A stretch of DNA of 64,000 bases from JAGOPO01 sp038065515 (GTDB taxonomy: Bacteria > Patescibacteriota > Minisyncoccia > 2-02-FULL-40-12 > GWA2-44-9). The position numbers and the translations under genes were made by a program. A model generated the notes under the pieces. That model had not been told where the DNA came from and did no database searches. It was given only the letters and a program-made list of their open reading frames with translations. This document shows positions 45,630 to 54,927 of the stretch, one piece after another; within the stretch, counting starts at the first letter, position 1; each line of letters opens with the position of its first letter. The stretch covers positions 1 to 64,000 of the forward strand of contig JBBTQV010000016.1 of the NCBI GenBank assembly GCA_038065515.1, in the 5' to 3' direction.

Positions 45630-46652
45630 CTATACCTTCGTTTCGCGAAGATGCCTAGCACAGTCGTCGGGATCGAACGGGTTGATATAGATGGCGGTTG
45701 AGAGCTCAAAGCCCGCGGCTATCGGGATGCGCGGTACGACCTCGATGTGCCAGTGATAAAAATCGTAATTGATGAGCGGGTCACGCATGACCGGTGCGGT
45801 ATGGATATAAAAGTTGTAATCGACATCGTCCAGCGCGGCGTACAACTTACGCAAAACCACATTCAACATATTGGCGCATTGCGAAAGCGTGGCGTCATCG
45901 GACAACTCGAACCGCGGCATCTGCCGTTTAGGGAAAATACGCACTTCGTATCCGCCTTTGGAGACAAACGGACAGAACGCGATGAACTGTTCGTTCTCAT
46001 ACACAATGCGTTTGTTTTCGCGCAGCTCCCAGTCAATCATTGCCTGATGCACCGGAACCCCATGCTGCTGCATGTAGTCATCGGAACCCTGCAGTGAACG
46101 GACAATTTCCGGTGGCACAATGGGAGTAGAAATAATCTGCGAGTGATTATGCAAAATACTGGCACCTGCCGCGCGTCCGTGATTGTGGAATATGCTGATG
46201 TAGTCGCCGCACTCATCCTGTGAGATTTCAGTGTATCGGCCCCGGTATACTTGCAGGACCTCCCGTGTCTGCTCATCGGTGAACTGCGCGAAGTGCGCGT
46301 CGTGGTCGCGCGTGATGACCAATTCATGAAAACCGTTCGCCGCATGCGTCAGATACGGTCCTGCCTGTCGGGGCTCTCCGCATATCCCATGCTGTAACGC
46401 GGGAAATTTATTCGGTACCACCACGGTCGTCCACGGACCATTCCAGTCACCATGCCAAGTGATGGGTTTGCCGTTGTCATAGACATGCACCGGCGTTTCC
46501 TGTGCGCCCATCTGTTCAGGCTCAAAGACGCACTCCTCTTTCGATTGCATAAGGCGTTCGCGCTTCCCGTCATGCGGCCTCCGGGCACGCAAACTCGAAA
46601 TAAGGACCCACTCGCCTGAAACCAAATCTTTTCTGAATTCGTTGACTGCCAT
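45630..46652 (-). CDS. galT: Galactose-1-phosphate uridylyltransferase family
   Basis: 340 residues. FRKDLVSGEWVLISSLRARR at the N-terminus, the active-site His pair in GASILHNHSQIISTPIVP (HNH in place of the usual HPH), and the second HIT half with YHWHIEVVPRIP. The zinc Cys motif of some GalTs is not obvious. It transfers UMP between UDP-glucose and a sugar phosphate, feeding nucleotide sugars to the glycan cluster. It ends near the DGR2 promoter and is followed upstream by a GT2 gene four bases away. Confidence 0.9.
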   Translation of the reverse strand: MAVNEFRKDLVSGEWVLISSLRARRPHDGKRERLMQSKEECVFEPEQMGAQETPVHVYDNGKPITWHGDWNGPWTTVVVPNKFPALQHGICGEPRQAGPYLTHAANGFHELVITRDHDAHFAQFTDEQTREVLQVYRGRYTEISQDECGDYISIFHNHGRAAGASILHNHSQIISTPIVPPEIVRSLQGSDDYMQQHGVPVHQAMIDWELRENKRIVYENEQFIAFCPFVSKGGYEVRIFPKRQMPRFELSDDATLSQCANMLNVVLRKLYAALDDVDYNFYIHTAPVMRDPLINYDFYHWHIEVVPRIPIAAGFELSTAIYINPFDPDDCARHLRETKV

Positions 46653-46656
46653 CGTT

Positions 46657-47379
46657 TTATTTATTGTAATCCCCGCGAATGCGTTTGAATCCGACCAGAA
46701 CGGTTTCCATGAGCACCTTCGGATAGGTCCAAAAATTCACGCGCGTTTCCGGCGGATTATTCCAGGTAATGGGAATCTCGCGGATACCGAATCCGCGGGC
46801 GCGCGCACCTGCCAGCGCATCCACATCGAATCCCCACCCGAAAATGGTAAGCCGTGAGAATATTTCCTGCGCGGCGCGTGCAGTGAACACCTTGAACCCG
46901 CGTTGAGTATCCCACACACCCGGCACCGCCCATATCTGTATCCAGAGATTTCCCGCCTTGCCCAACAATTGCCGCCAGAGCGGCTCCGACCCTCCGCGCA
47001 CCACTTTAGACCCGTGTACCGCGAGCGAACCGATAACGACCGCAATCCCCTGTTCCAAGAGCGGCCGCATCGCGTCGAAGTGATCGATGGTGGTGCTGTT
47101 GTCGGCATCCATGAACAGACGCACTTCACCCGTACCGAACAGCATGCCCGTTATCACCGCATATCCTTTGCCCGGCCGCTTTTCATCGATAAGCCGGATA
47201 CTGCGAAATTGATGCTGCATACCACGCACAATATCTGCCGTCGCATCCGTGGATCGGTTGTTGACCACGATAACTTCGGAAACAAAATCCTGCTTCGCCA
47301 GCCACGAGCATACGGCCTGCAGTGTCGAACCGATGCGCTTCGCTTCATTGTATGTGGGAATGATGACGGAGAGGTACAT
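46657..47379 (-). CDS. GT2 glycosyltransferase, dolichyl-phosphate-glucose synthase type
   Basis: 240 residues. SVIIPTYNEAKRIGSTLQAV (UDP-sugar site), EVIVVNNRSTDATADIV, the DXD-like VRLFMDADNSTTIDHFD, and the WDTQRGFKVFTARAAQEIF / GWGFDVDALAGARARGFG blocks of polyprenol-phosphate sugar synthases. It probably loads a sugar on a polyprenyl phosphate, for use outside the membrane. Together with galT, encoded four bases downstream, it forms a sugar-activation pair. No membrane helices. Confidence 0.92.
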   Translation of the reverse strand: MYLSVIIPTYNEAKRIGSTLQAVCSWLAKQDFVSEVIVVNNRSTDATADIVRGMQHQFRSIRLIDEKRPGKGYAVITGMLFGTGEVRLFMDADNSTTIDHFDAMRPLLEQGIAVVIGSLAVHGSKVVRGGSEPLWRQLLGKAGNLWIQIWAVPGVWDTQRGFKVFTARAAQEIFSRLTIFGWGFDVDALAGARARGFGIREIPITWNNPPETRVNFWTYPKVLMETVLVGFKRIRGDYNK

Positions 47380-47430
47380 GTTCCCTCTTATAGTATACGA
47401 AGCATCAAGTAATGGAAACTACCAACGGAA

Positions 47431-47459
47431 TTGACAAATGGGATTCCCTTCCATATTAT
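47431..47459 (+). promoter_or_regulatory. Promoter of dprA
   Basis: TTGACA (47431-47436), 17-base spacer, TATTAT (47454-47459). It rules out the upstream ATG at 47438, which lies between the boxes, and gives a leader of about five bases before the ATG at 47471. Confidence 0.8.
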
Positions 47460-47470
47460 ATGCAGTCTGC

Positions 47471-48349
47471 ATGCCGCACACCGAAATCATCACCATTCGT
47501 CCGGATGACGACCGCTATCCCGAATTGCTCAAACGCATCGCCGATCCGCCCGCCCAGCTATATTGTCTGGGCAATATCACGCTATTGAATTCGTTTTGCG
47601 TCGGGGTTGTGGGTACCCGCAAGGCCAGCGACTATGGCCGCCAGGCAACTGCGGACATCGCCGGCCAGTTAGCGCAAAACGGCGTGACGATCGTGAGCGG
47701 TCTGGCGACGGGCATCGACTCGGTTGCGCACCGTGCCGCGTTGGATGCCAAAGGAAACACGATTGCGGTCTTCGGCACGGGACTCGCTGACGACGATATT
47801 TTCCCCGTAGACAATGTACGACTCGCGCACGAGATCGTCGCCGCAGGCGGTCTGCTGATTTCGGAATACGAAGAAGGCGTGCATGGCCAGCCGTGGACAT
47901 TCCCGATGCGCAACCGCATCATCTCCGGATTGTCGCGCGGTATCGTCGTGGTTGAAGCGGATAAGAAATCCGGCTCTCTCATCACCGCCAAAGCCGCTCT
48001 GGATCAAGACCGAGATGTGTTCGCCGTACCGGGCAGTATTTACTGGCCGCGCTCGGTGGGTTCCAACTGGCTCATTCAGCAAGGCGCTCGGCCCGTACTG
48101 TGCGCAGCGGACATATTGGAATCGTACAAAATGCGTCAAATTCCTCTGCCCGAAGCGGCTCTGTCCACATCCGATCCGGTGCAAGAGAGTATACTGGCAC
48201 TACTGCGACAAAACGGTCCGACACATCTGGACACGCTGGCCTCGCAGACGGGATTCGACACGCCGCGCACGATGGCAGCGATTGCGATGCTCGAACTGTT
48301 CAGTGCCATCCAGCACATGGGCGGTGGTATCTACAAAACAACACAATGA
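47471..48349 (+). CDS. dprA: DNA processing protein DprA
   Basis: 292 residues from the ATG at 47471. Rossmann-like DprA core: VGVVGTRKASDYGRQATADI, IVSGLATGIDSVAHRAALDA, IAVFGTGLADDDIFPVDN, RNRIISGLSRGIVVVEADKK and VFAVPGSIYWPRSVGSNWLI. A C-terminal winged helix (ALLRQNGPTHLDTLASQTGF) is present. It loads RecA on incoming single-stranded DNA in transformation, so natural DNA uptake is possible. The stop overlaps the topA start (ATGA), as often seen. Confidence 0.95.
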   Translation: MPHTEIITIRPDDDRYPELLKRIADPPAQLYCLGNITLLNSFCVGVVGTRKASDYGRQATADIAGQLAQNGVTIVSGLATGIDSVAHRAALDAKGNTIAVFGTGLADDDIFPVDNVRLAHEIVAAGGLLISEYEEGVHGQPWTFPMRNRIISGLSRGIVVVEADKKSGSLITAKAALDQDRDVFAVPGSIYWPRSVGSNWLIQQGARPVLCAADILESYKMRQIPLPEAALSTSDPVQESILALLRQNGPTHLDTLASQTGFDTPRTMAAIAMLELFSAIQHMGGGIYKTTQ

Positions 48350-50361
48350 AATTAGTCATCGTTGAAAGCCCTACAAAAGCAAAAACAATCTCCCAGTATC
48401 TGGGAGATGATTTTGTCGTCCGCTCGAGCTACGGCCATGTGCGCGACTTGCCGAAATCCGAGCTGGGCATCGACACCGAACACGAGTTTGCGCCCACCTA
48501 TATCGTGCCGACAAAAGCGAAAAAAAACCTCACCGAGTTGAAAAAAGAAGCGGCAAAAGCCGACACTATCGTGCTGGCGACCGATGAAGACCGCGAAGGA
48601 GAAGCGATAGCATGGCACCTCTTTGAGGCGTTGGGTCTGGCGAAACTTCAGAAGAAAAACAAAGAGCTCAAAATCCAGCGCATTGTGTTTCATGAAATCA
48701 CGAAGCATGCCATCGAAGAGGCCGTCGCGAATCCGCGCGACATCGACCGCCATCTTGTGGACGCCCAGCAGGCGCGTCGCGTGCTTGATCGTCTCGTCGG
48801 CTACAAACTTTCGCCGGTCCTCTGGAAACGCTACTACCGCGGGCTGTCGGCCGGGCGCGTACAATCCGTCGCTACACGGCTGATTGTCGACCGGGAACGC
48901 GAAATCGAAGCGTTCAAGCCGGAAGAATACTGGACTATCACCGCGACGCTGCTGTCCGACGAGCACAAAGACATTCCCATCATCGCGGAGCTGTCGCAAC
49001 GCGACGGCAAGCCATTGGATAAGTTCGGCATTCCCGACGAAATCACCTCAAAGAAAATCCTCGCGGCGCTCGACGGCGCCCCCTTTACCGTCGCCGCTGT
49101 TGAACGCACCGAAACATCGCGCATGCCGCACGCGCCGTTTACCACTTCCACCCTTCAGCAGGAATCCAATAAGCGCCTGCACTACTCCAGCAAGCAAACG
49201 ATGATGTTCGCACAAGGTCTGTACGAGTCCGGTTATATCACCTACATGCGAACCGACTCGGTCAGTGTGGCCGAACAAGCGCTCGGACAATCGAAAGCAT
49301 TCATCGAATCGCAGTACGGAGCGAATTACTTCAAGCGTCGCAAATTCAAGACAAAATCCAAGAGCGCGCAGGAAGCGCATGAAGCCGTGCGCCCAACCGA
49401 CCCCGCACGCACACCCGAAATCATGGCTTCATCACTCTCGCCGCAACAACTCAAGCTGTACGACCTCATCTGGCGTCGCTTCATGGCATCGCAGATGTCC
49501 GACGCGGTGTTTGATGCGACTGCCATTGATATCACCGCAAAGAATTTCGGTTTCCGCGCAAACGGTTCGGTGCTCAAATTCGACGGCTGGCTCAAAGTCC
49601 TGCCGTCAAAGTTCGAAGATAATGCACTTCCGCTGGTGCGCTCCGGGGAAACGCTCGCACTGCAGGAGTTCAAACCCGAACAGCATTTCACGAAGCCGCC
49701 CGCGCGATACAACGAAGCGTCGCTCATCAAAACGCTTGAAAAAGAAGGTATCGGCCGGCCCAGCACCTACGCCGCAATCATCTCCACCATTGTCTTACGC
49801 AAATATGTAGAAAAAGACCGCTCACGCTATTTTCACCCGACACAAATCGGCAAGGATGTGAACGACTATCTTGTCGAACAGTTCCCGCGCATCGTAGACC
49901 CGAAGTTCACCTCCGGCATGGAAGATCAGCTCGACGACATCGCCGCCGGCACGCGCCAGTGGGTCCCCACCATCCGCGCGTTTTACGCGCCGCTGGCGTT
50001 GGGCATCAAAGAAAAGATGACCGAGGCGCAGGCCGCGAAAGAATCCGAGATCGAGACCACCGACAAAATCTGCGACAAGTGCGGCAGTCCGATGGTGGTC
50101 AAGCGCGGCCGCTTTGGAAAGTTCATTGCCTGCTCAAACTTCCCCGAGTGCAAGAACATCTTCAAAGAACCAAGATCAACCGCGCCCGTTGAAAAAGTCG
50201 GCCGTGTCTGTCCGAAAGATGGCGGCGAGCTCATTTACCGCGTCGGCCGCTTCGGCAAGTTCATCGCCTGCGAAAACTTCCCGAAGTGCAAACACACGGA
50301 GAAGATCAAGAAAGCAAACGACGAACCAGTCACTTCTAAAAAAGAGGAACTGCAAACATAG
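48346..50361 (+). CDS. topA: DNA topoisomerase I
   Basis: 671 residues from the ATG at 48346. TOPRIM domain MKLVIVESPTKAKTISQYLG with Glu, and ATDEDREGEAIAWHL with the DxD; the catalytic Tyr in GYITYMRTDSVSV; RYNEASLIKTLEKEGIGRPS and TYAAIISTIVLRKYVE. Two C4 zinc ribbons close the protein (CDKCGSPMVVKRGRFGKFIA and CPKDGGELIYRVGRFGKFIA). It relaxes negative supercoils. Translationally coupled to dprA by ATGA. Confidence 0.97.
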   Translation: MKLVIVESPTKAKTISQYLGDDFVVRSSYGHVRDLPKSELGIDTEHEFAPTYIVPTKAKKNLTELKKEAAKADTIVLATDEDREGEAIAWHLFEALGLAKLQKKNKELKIQRIVFHEITKHAIEEAVANPRDIDRHLVDAQQARRVLDRLVGYKLSPVLWKRYYRGLSAGRVQSVATRLIVDREREIEAFKPEEYWTITATLLSDEHKDIPIIAELSQRDGKPLDKFGIPDEITSKKILAALDGAPFTVAAVERTETSRMPHAPFTTSTLQQESNKRLHYSSKQTMMFAQGLYESGYITYMRTDSVSVAEQALGQSKAFIESQYGANYFKRRKFKTKSKSAQEAHEAVRPTDPARTPEIMASSLSPQQLKLYDLIWRRFMASQMSDAVFDATAIDITAKNFGFRANGSVLKFDGWLKVLPSKFEDNALPLVRSGETLALQEFKPEQHFTKPPARYNEASLIKTLEKEGIGRPSTYAAIISTIVLRKYVEKDRSRYFHPTQIGKDVNDYLVEQFPRIVDPKFTSGMEDQLDDIAAGTRQWVPTIRAFYAPLALGIKEKMTEAQAAKESEIETTDKICDKCGSPMVVKRGRFGKFIACSNFPECKNIFKEPRSTAPVEKVGRVCPKDGGELIYRVGRFGKFIACENFPKCKHTEKIKKANDEPVTSKKEELQT

Positions 50362-50407
50362 AAATAGAACTGCTCTCGGCACTTCTGTTCCCGCTCCGCC
50401 CAGCGAG

Positions 50408-50512
50408 CCCGCCCCGCCTGGGCATACGCAGGGTCGCTTGCTGTGCCAAAGCCAAGCAAACAGCGATGACGACGCATGCACCGGGACCCGGCGTATGCCC
50501 AGGCGGGGCGGG
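50408..50512. repeat. Large inverted repeat between topA and rel
   Basis: Perfect 22-base arms, 50408-50429 and 50491-50512 (CCCGCCCCGCCTGGGCATAC... and its complement), extended by GGGTC/GACCC after one mismatch. The 61 bases between hold no frame. It fills most of the 266-base gap and may act as topA terminator or be an inserted element. Confidence 0.8.
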
Positions 50513-50627
50513 AAGCGCTATCTGAAATGACCCCGCTTTGGCGTTGGCAACTGCGAAGATTCGGATGTGGAGCAGTCTCTGCACAACAGGTTGAAACCGC
50601 CAGAGAATAGTTATAGACTTGCGTCAA

Positions 50628-52367
50628 ATGGAAACCGTGTTAGCAGACATCATTGCCCGGTTCGGATTATCGGACCAAACGCTCATCGAGCAGGCGTTCG
50701 AGTTTGCCCAACACGGCCACGAGGGTCAGGTGCGGGCATCCGGAGAACCGTACATCACCCATCCCCTGCAGGTGGCGACATTCTTGGCAGACTTGGGTTT
50801 TGATGCGTCCACAGTGGCGGCTGCTCTCCTGCACGATATTCTGGAAGATACGCCCGTCACGAAAGGAGAGCTGGAACTGCGTTTTGGCAAAGAGGTCGCA
50901 TTTCTGGTGGACGGGGTAACAAAGTTATCCGCCATCACTCTGCGCGGCACCCGCAAAGATAAGAAGTCCGCCGACCTGCAGACCGAATCATTGAAAAAGA
51001 TGTTCTTCGCCATGGCCGAAGATTTGCGCGTCATCATCATCAAGCTGGCCGACCGTCTGCACAACATGAACACTCTGCGCTATCTGCCCCCTGCAGACCG
51101 TGAACGCATTGCGCGCGAGACCATGGAAATCTACGCGCCCATCGCGGGACGACTCGGTATGGGCCGCCTCAAGGGCGAACTCGACGACCTGGCCTTTCCG
51201 TTCGCCTACCCCGCCGAATACGCATGGCTGAAGAAAACCATCAAGGGAAAATACGAAAGCCGCCTGCACTACATTGAACGCACCGCCCCGCTTGTGAAGC
51301 GGCGGTTGCTGGATGCCGACATCCCGGTCATTGACATTCACGCGCGTGCAAAACGCATGTGGTCGCTGTATGAAAAACTCCAGCGCTACAGTATGGATCC
51401 CGACAAGGTGCTCGACCTCGTCGCGATGCGCATCATAGTGCCGGAAATAAAAGATTGCTATGCCGCCATGGGCGTCATCCACGCGCACTATAAACCAATG
51501 CCCGGCCGCGTGAAAGATTTCATCGCCCTCCCCAAGCCCAACGGCTACCGCTCACTGCACACCACGGTGTTCTGCGAACGGGGCCGCATCGCTGAAATCC
51601 AAATCCGCACACCGGAGATGCACGACCACGCCGAGAACGGCATCGCATCGCACTGGGCGTACACCGAAGCGGGCAAGCCCCGAGCAGTGTCGGCCAAACA
51701 ACAGGAGCTCGCATGGGTGAACCAGTTGAAGAATGTCCTGCGGGACATCAAAACATCGCAGGGCATGGCCGACCTGAAAATCGAATTCTTCAAGAACCGC
51801 ATCTTTGTGCTCACCCCGCACGGCGACATCAAAGATCTTCCCGAAGGCGCAACGCCGCTGGATTTCGCATATTCCATCCACTCCGAGTTGGGCCATCGAA
51901 CGACCAGTGCGCTGGTGAACGGCCGCATCGTCCCGTTGAGCTCGGCACTGCAATCAGGCGATGTGGCGGAAATCATCAAAGGGAAGGAAGCGAGGCCGAG
52001 CAAAGGCTGGCTGCACATTGTGAAGACAAACCAGGCCGCCAAACACATCAGGTCGTGGTTCAATAATTCGGGGCCGCCGGATAAGTCCGAATCTAACTCG
52101 GAGCCATCTCATAGCTCACGCCTTTCGACAGGCACTGCACGCAAGAAAGTCGCACGCCCGAAGACGATTGCGGCTCATGCTTCGGCTATTCTCATCGACG
52201 GCCAGGATGGGATGGCATATCGGCTCGGCAAGTGTTGTACGCCGACCACCGCTTCCCCCGTCATCGGCTATCTCACGCTCACCCGCGGCGTCACCGTGCA
52301 TGTCGTCGATTGCGCCAACATAAAAACCGCCGATAAACAGCGGCTATTGGACGCTCAGTGGGAATAA
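50628..52367 (+). CDS. rel: Bifunctional (p)ppGpp synthetase/hydrolase, short
   Basis: 579 residues from the ATG at 50628. HD hydrolase part: GEPYITHPLQVATFLADLG, ALLHDILEDTPVT, and KLADRLHNMNTLRYLP. Synthetase part: KVLDLVAMRIIVPEIKDCY, KDFIALPKPNGYRSLHTTV, and IRTPEMHDHAENGIASHW. TGS domain FVLTPHGDIKDLPEGATPLD. The ACT/RRM C-terminus is missing; a short zinc-finger-like end (RLGKCCTPTTASPVIGYLT) replaces it. It controls the stringent response. ATG follows TAGACT by eight bases, so leaderless. Confidence 0.94.
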   Translation: METVLADIIARFGLSDQTLIEQAFEFAQHGHEGQVRASGEPYITHPLQVATFLADLGFDASTVAAALLHDILEDTPVTKGELELRFGKEVAFLVDGVTKLSAITLRGTRKDKKSADLQTESLKKMFFAMAEDLRVIIIKLADRLHNMNTLRYLPPADRERIARETMEIYAPIAGRLGMGRLKGELDDLAFPFAYPAEYAWLKKTIKGKYESRLHYIERTAPLVKRRLLDADIPVIDIHARAKRMWSLYEKLQRYSMDPDKVLDLVAMRIIVPEIKDCYAAMGVIHAHYKPMPGRVKDFIALPKPNGYRSLHTTVFCERGRIAEIQIRTPEMHDHAENGIASHWAYTEAGKPRAVSAKQQELAWVNQLKNVLRDIKTSQGMADLKIEFFKNRIFVLTPHGDIKDLPEGATPLDFAYSIHSELGHRTTSALVNGRIVPLSSALQSGDVAEIIKGKEARPSKGWLHIVKTNQAAKHIRSWFNNSGPPDKSESNSEPSHSSRLSTGTARKKVARPKTIAAHASAILIDGQDGMAYRLGKCCTPTTASPVIGYLTLTRGVTVHVVDCANIKTADKQRLLDAQWE

Positions 52368-52372
52368 CACCA

Positions 52373-52930
52373 CTATCGCCTATAGCTATCGCGTGCCAGC
52401 TCAACAGCACGGCGCTGCTCGGAGCTCATTCGTTTGAATCGCGGATCAAAAAGCAGGCAGGTAAGAATCCCCACAGCGCTAGTTGGCGCAGCGGCGGCAG
52501 CTTCTGCGAGTTTACTTCCAATCATCTGATCGAGTTTGCTCTTCGGTTCTAATCTCTCTATTTCGCCACTGATGTATGCAATGACTTCAGGGTCGTTTTC
52601 TCGTAGCGCAAAAGCGTATAAATCATCGAGACCACCTTTTGCATCGGCGCGGGTCGCTTTTCCTGAAAATCCGGCATCCAAGATTATGCGGGCGGCACGA
52701 ACCAATTCTTGCGCCCGCTCAATACTGCCGATTCCGGATGTCATATTGACAATTCCCGCTTGTTGCTCATACTCATTTAACGCATCTTGAGCCTCTTGGA
52801 CTTTTGGATTTTCCAAATCCAGCGGATTATTAATCCCTTCTTCTTTCAATTTCTTGAACAATTCTAAAGCATTCTCGTAGCTACCGAGTTCCGTTTCTTT
52901 CTTTTCCGGCGGTATCGGAGGACCTTCCAT
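52373..52930 (-). CDS. Helical protein of unknown function
   Basis: 185 residues. Starts MEGPPIPPEKKETELGSYEN, mostly helical (LFKKLKEEGINNPLDLENPK, QELVRAARIILDAGFSGKAT) and ends LLFDPRFKRMSSEQRRAVEL. No signal peptide or Cys pair; one Cys near the end. It is ten bases after the parB stop in the same direction, so it may be read with parA-parB. No family recognised. The stop is five bases from the convergent rel stop. Confidence 0.7.
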   Translation of the reverse strand: MEGPPIPPEKKETELGSYENALELFKKLKEEGINNPLDLENPKVQEAQDALNEYEQQAGIVNMTSGIGSIERAQELVRAARIILDAGFSGKATRADAKGGLDDLYAFALRENDPEVIAYISGEIERLEPKSKLDQMIGSKLAEAAAAAPTSAVGILTCLLFDPRFKRMSSEQRRAVELARDSYRR

Positions 52931-52939
52931 ACTTATAGA

Positions 52940-53845
52940 TTAGCCGATAATCTTTTTAACGACAGTGTTGAGGTGCTCCAAATCGGCAAAACGGATAACG
53001 ATTTGCCCGGTTCGCGATGAAGACCCCTGTGCGCGAATGATGACCGGCGCTCCTAGATGATCAGCGAGATTGCGCATCAGATCATCAAACCTTTCATTGT
53101 GACGCGCTTTCCGCCGACCGACCGCGGCTTTCGCGGATGATGCGGCGTACTCGAGGTCTTTTGTGGAAAAACCACCGGTCGCAATTTGCTCGTACGCCTG
53201 TTTCTGCGCAGTGGCATCCTGAAACGACAGGAGCGAACGGGCGGCGGTCCCACTGATGCGGCCATCGCGCGTGGCATCTTTGATGTACTGCGGGAGGTTG
53301 ACCAGACGCATCACATTGGCAACCGCCTCGCGCGATTTGCCAACCTTATCGGCGATTTCTTGCTGCCGGAGACCAAACTCTCCCGCAAGCCGGCAATAGG
53401 CTTCGGCCTGCTCGATGGGATTGAGGTCTTCGCGTTGGAGATTTTCGATGAGCGCGACTTCAAGCCGGTTTGATTTTGTCCCGGAACTGCTGGGTGTGAG
53501 GTCGTCGCGGATGATTACCGGCACGGTCGGCAGTCCCGCAAGTTGCGCGGCACGCCACCGGCGCTCTCCGGCAATGAGCTGGTAGGTGACCGCTCTCCCC
53601 CGCGGGAGATCTTCTTCCATTTTAGAAACCAGTAACGGCTGGAGCACACCGAACTTGCGAATGCTCCGTGCCAGCTCGGCGAGCGCCTCCTGATCGAAAT
53701 CGGTGCGGGGCTGATCGGGGTTGGGTTGAATCTTTGTGACCTCAACAAAGAAGATACTCTCGCGGCGGTTGTTCACCGCATCCGCGACGGAGTCGGGAAT
53801 CAGGGAACCCAACCCTTTGCCTAATCCGAATAATTTTTTGGGCAT
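52940..53845 (-). CDS. parB: Chromosome partitioning protein ParB
   Basis: 301 residues. KLFGLGKGLGSLIPDSV start, ParB/Srx CTPase domain (IQPNPDQPRTDFDQEALAEL, YQLIAGERRWRAAQLAGLP, VALIENLQREDLNPIEQAEA), HTH region FGLRQQEIADKVGKSREAVA and a C-terminal dimer part. It binds parS near the origin and with ParA segregates the chromosome. No parS site was recognised by eye in the window. Four bases after parA. Confidence 0.95.
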   Translation of the reverse strand: MPKKLFGLGKGLGSLIPDSVADAVNNRRESIFFVEVTKIQPNPDQPRTDFDQEALAELARSIRKFGVLQPLLVSKMEEDLPRGRAVTYQLIAGERRWRAAQLAGLPTVPVIIRDDLTPSSSGTKSNRLEVALIENLQREDLNPIEQAEAYCRLAGEFGLRQQEIADKVGKSREAVANVMRLVNLPQYIKDATRDGRISGTAARSLLSFQDATAQKQAYEQIATGGFSTKDLEYAASSAKAAVGRRKARHNERFDDLMRNLADHLGAPVIIRAQGSSSRTGQIVIRFADLEHLNTVVKKIIG

Positions 53846-53849
53846 AGTG

Positions 53850-54611
53850 TCAGTGTAAACGAATTATCTCCTCTGCCAAGTGGCGGTACGCCATGGCGGC
53901 TTTTCCGGCGGGGTCATGCTGAAGAATTGTTTTCCCAAAACTGGGCGCTTCCGCGACCGAAATAACCCGCGGTATCACCGATTGGAACACGCGCCCCGGA
54001 AAATTGTTCATCACTTCGTTGACCACCTGCCGTGAGAGTTGGATGCGCTTGTCGTGCATGGTGAGCACGACGCCCAGCACGCTCAAGTTTGGATTGATGC
54101 CGCCGCGTACCAGATCAATGGTGCGCATCAGCTGGCCCAGGCCTTCCAGCGCATAGTATTCGCACTGCACCGGAATCAGCACATGATCGGACGCCGCGAG
54201 CGCGTTGATGGTGAGCAATCCCAACGACGGCGGGCAATCGATAAGCACATAATCGTAGTTATTGCGCAGGTGGTTGAGCGCACGGCGCAGACGATATTCG
54301 CGCTCCTCCATGCTCACCAGCTCTACGGTCGCGCCCGCCAGAGACTGTGCGGCTGGCAATATGTCGTAGCCGAAAATGGATGTCTTGCGAACCATCGGCA
54401 ACGGGTTGGCGTCGCTCACCAGCGAGTGATACACATTCTGGGCGGCCGGTTCCACCTCCATGCCCAGCCCCAGTGTGGCGTTGGCCTGCGAATCTAAATC
54501 AACGAGCAGAACATATTTACCCTGCGCGGCGAGATACGCGCCAAGATTGACCGATGTAGTGGTCTTCCCCACACCACCCTTCTGATTACAGACAGCAATG
54601 ATTCTCGCCAT
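53850..54611 (-). CDS. parA: Chromosome partitioning ATPase ParA/Soj
   Basis: 253 residues from the ATG at 54611; the ATG at 54617 lies before the likely transcription start. Deviant Walker A KGGVGKTTTSVNLGAYLA, VLLVDLDSQANATLGLG, YDYVLIDCPPSLGLLTINAL. The dimerising ATPase forms the DNA-bound gradient that pulls ParB-parS. A promoter TTGCAA, 16-base spacer, TAGAAT (54621-54626) lies directly upstream and gives a leader of about three bases. Upstream is the tRNA-Leu promoter in the opposite direction. Confidence 0.95.
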   Translation of the reverse strand: MARIIAVCNQKGGVGKTTTSVNLGAYLAAQGKYVLLVDLDSQANATLGLGMEVEPAAQNVYHSLVSDANPLPMVRKTSIFGYDILPAAQSLAGATVELVSMEEREYRLRRALNHLRNNYDYVLIDCPPSLGLLTINALAASDHVLIPVQCEYYALEGLGQLMRTIDLVRGGINPNLSVLGVVLTMHDKRIQLSRQVVNEVMNNFPGRVFQSVIPRVISVAEAPSFGKTILQHDPAGKAAMAYRHLAEEIIRLH

Positions 54612-54670
54612 GGCCATCCCATTCTATTGGATAATCCAAGATTTGCAAAGAAACAACGCGCAACCCCACA

Positions 54671-54698
54671 TTGAAAAAATCCTAAACCATGCTATAAT
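54671..54698 (+). promoter_or_regulatory. Promoter of tRNA-Leu
   Basis: TTGAAA (54671-54676), 16-base spacer, extended -10 TGCTATAAT (TATAAT 54693-54698). Confidence 0.85.
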
Positions 54699-54709
54699 AA
54701 CTTTCACAT

Positions 54710-54793
54710 GCCGCTGTGGCGGAATTGGCAGACGCAATTGACTCAAAATCAATCGGGAGCAATCCCATGTCGGTTCGACTCCGACCAGCGGCA
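54710..54793 (+). tRNA. tRNA-Leu(CAA)
   Basis: Type-II tRNA: acceptor GCCGCTG/CAGCGGC, D arm with TTGGCAGAC, anticodon stem ATTGA/TCAAT with loop CTCAAAA, long variable arm (CGGGAGCAATCCCATG), T arm GTCGG-TTCGACT-CCGAC, discriminator A, no encoded CCA. Confidence 0.95.
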
Positions 54794-54794
54794 C

Positions 54795-54830
54795 AGAACA
54801 AAAAATCCCTAAGGGATTTTTTGTTCTGTG
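54795..54830 (+). terminator. Terminator of tRNA-Leu
   Basis: Perfect 15-base stem AGAACAAAAAATCCC / GGGATTTTTTGTTCT around TAA (54795-54827), U-rich descending arm. Confidence 0.9.
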
Positions 54831-54927
54831 GATGCCGATCCTTTTTATTTATGCACACCTTCAGGCATTGCGCTGAAAATCAACATGCTATCATGCGCGT
54901 ATCGCGCGGCGTGCGCGGGGGGAGTTA

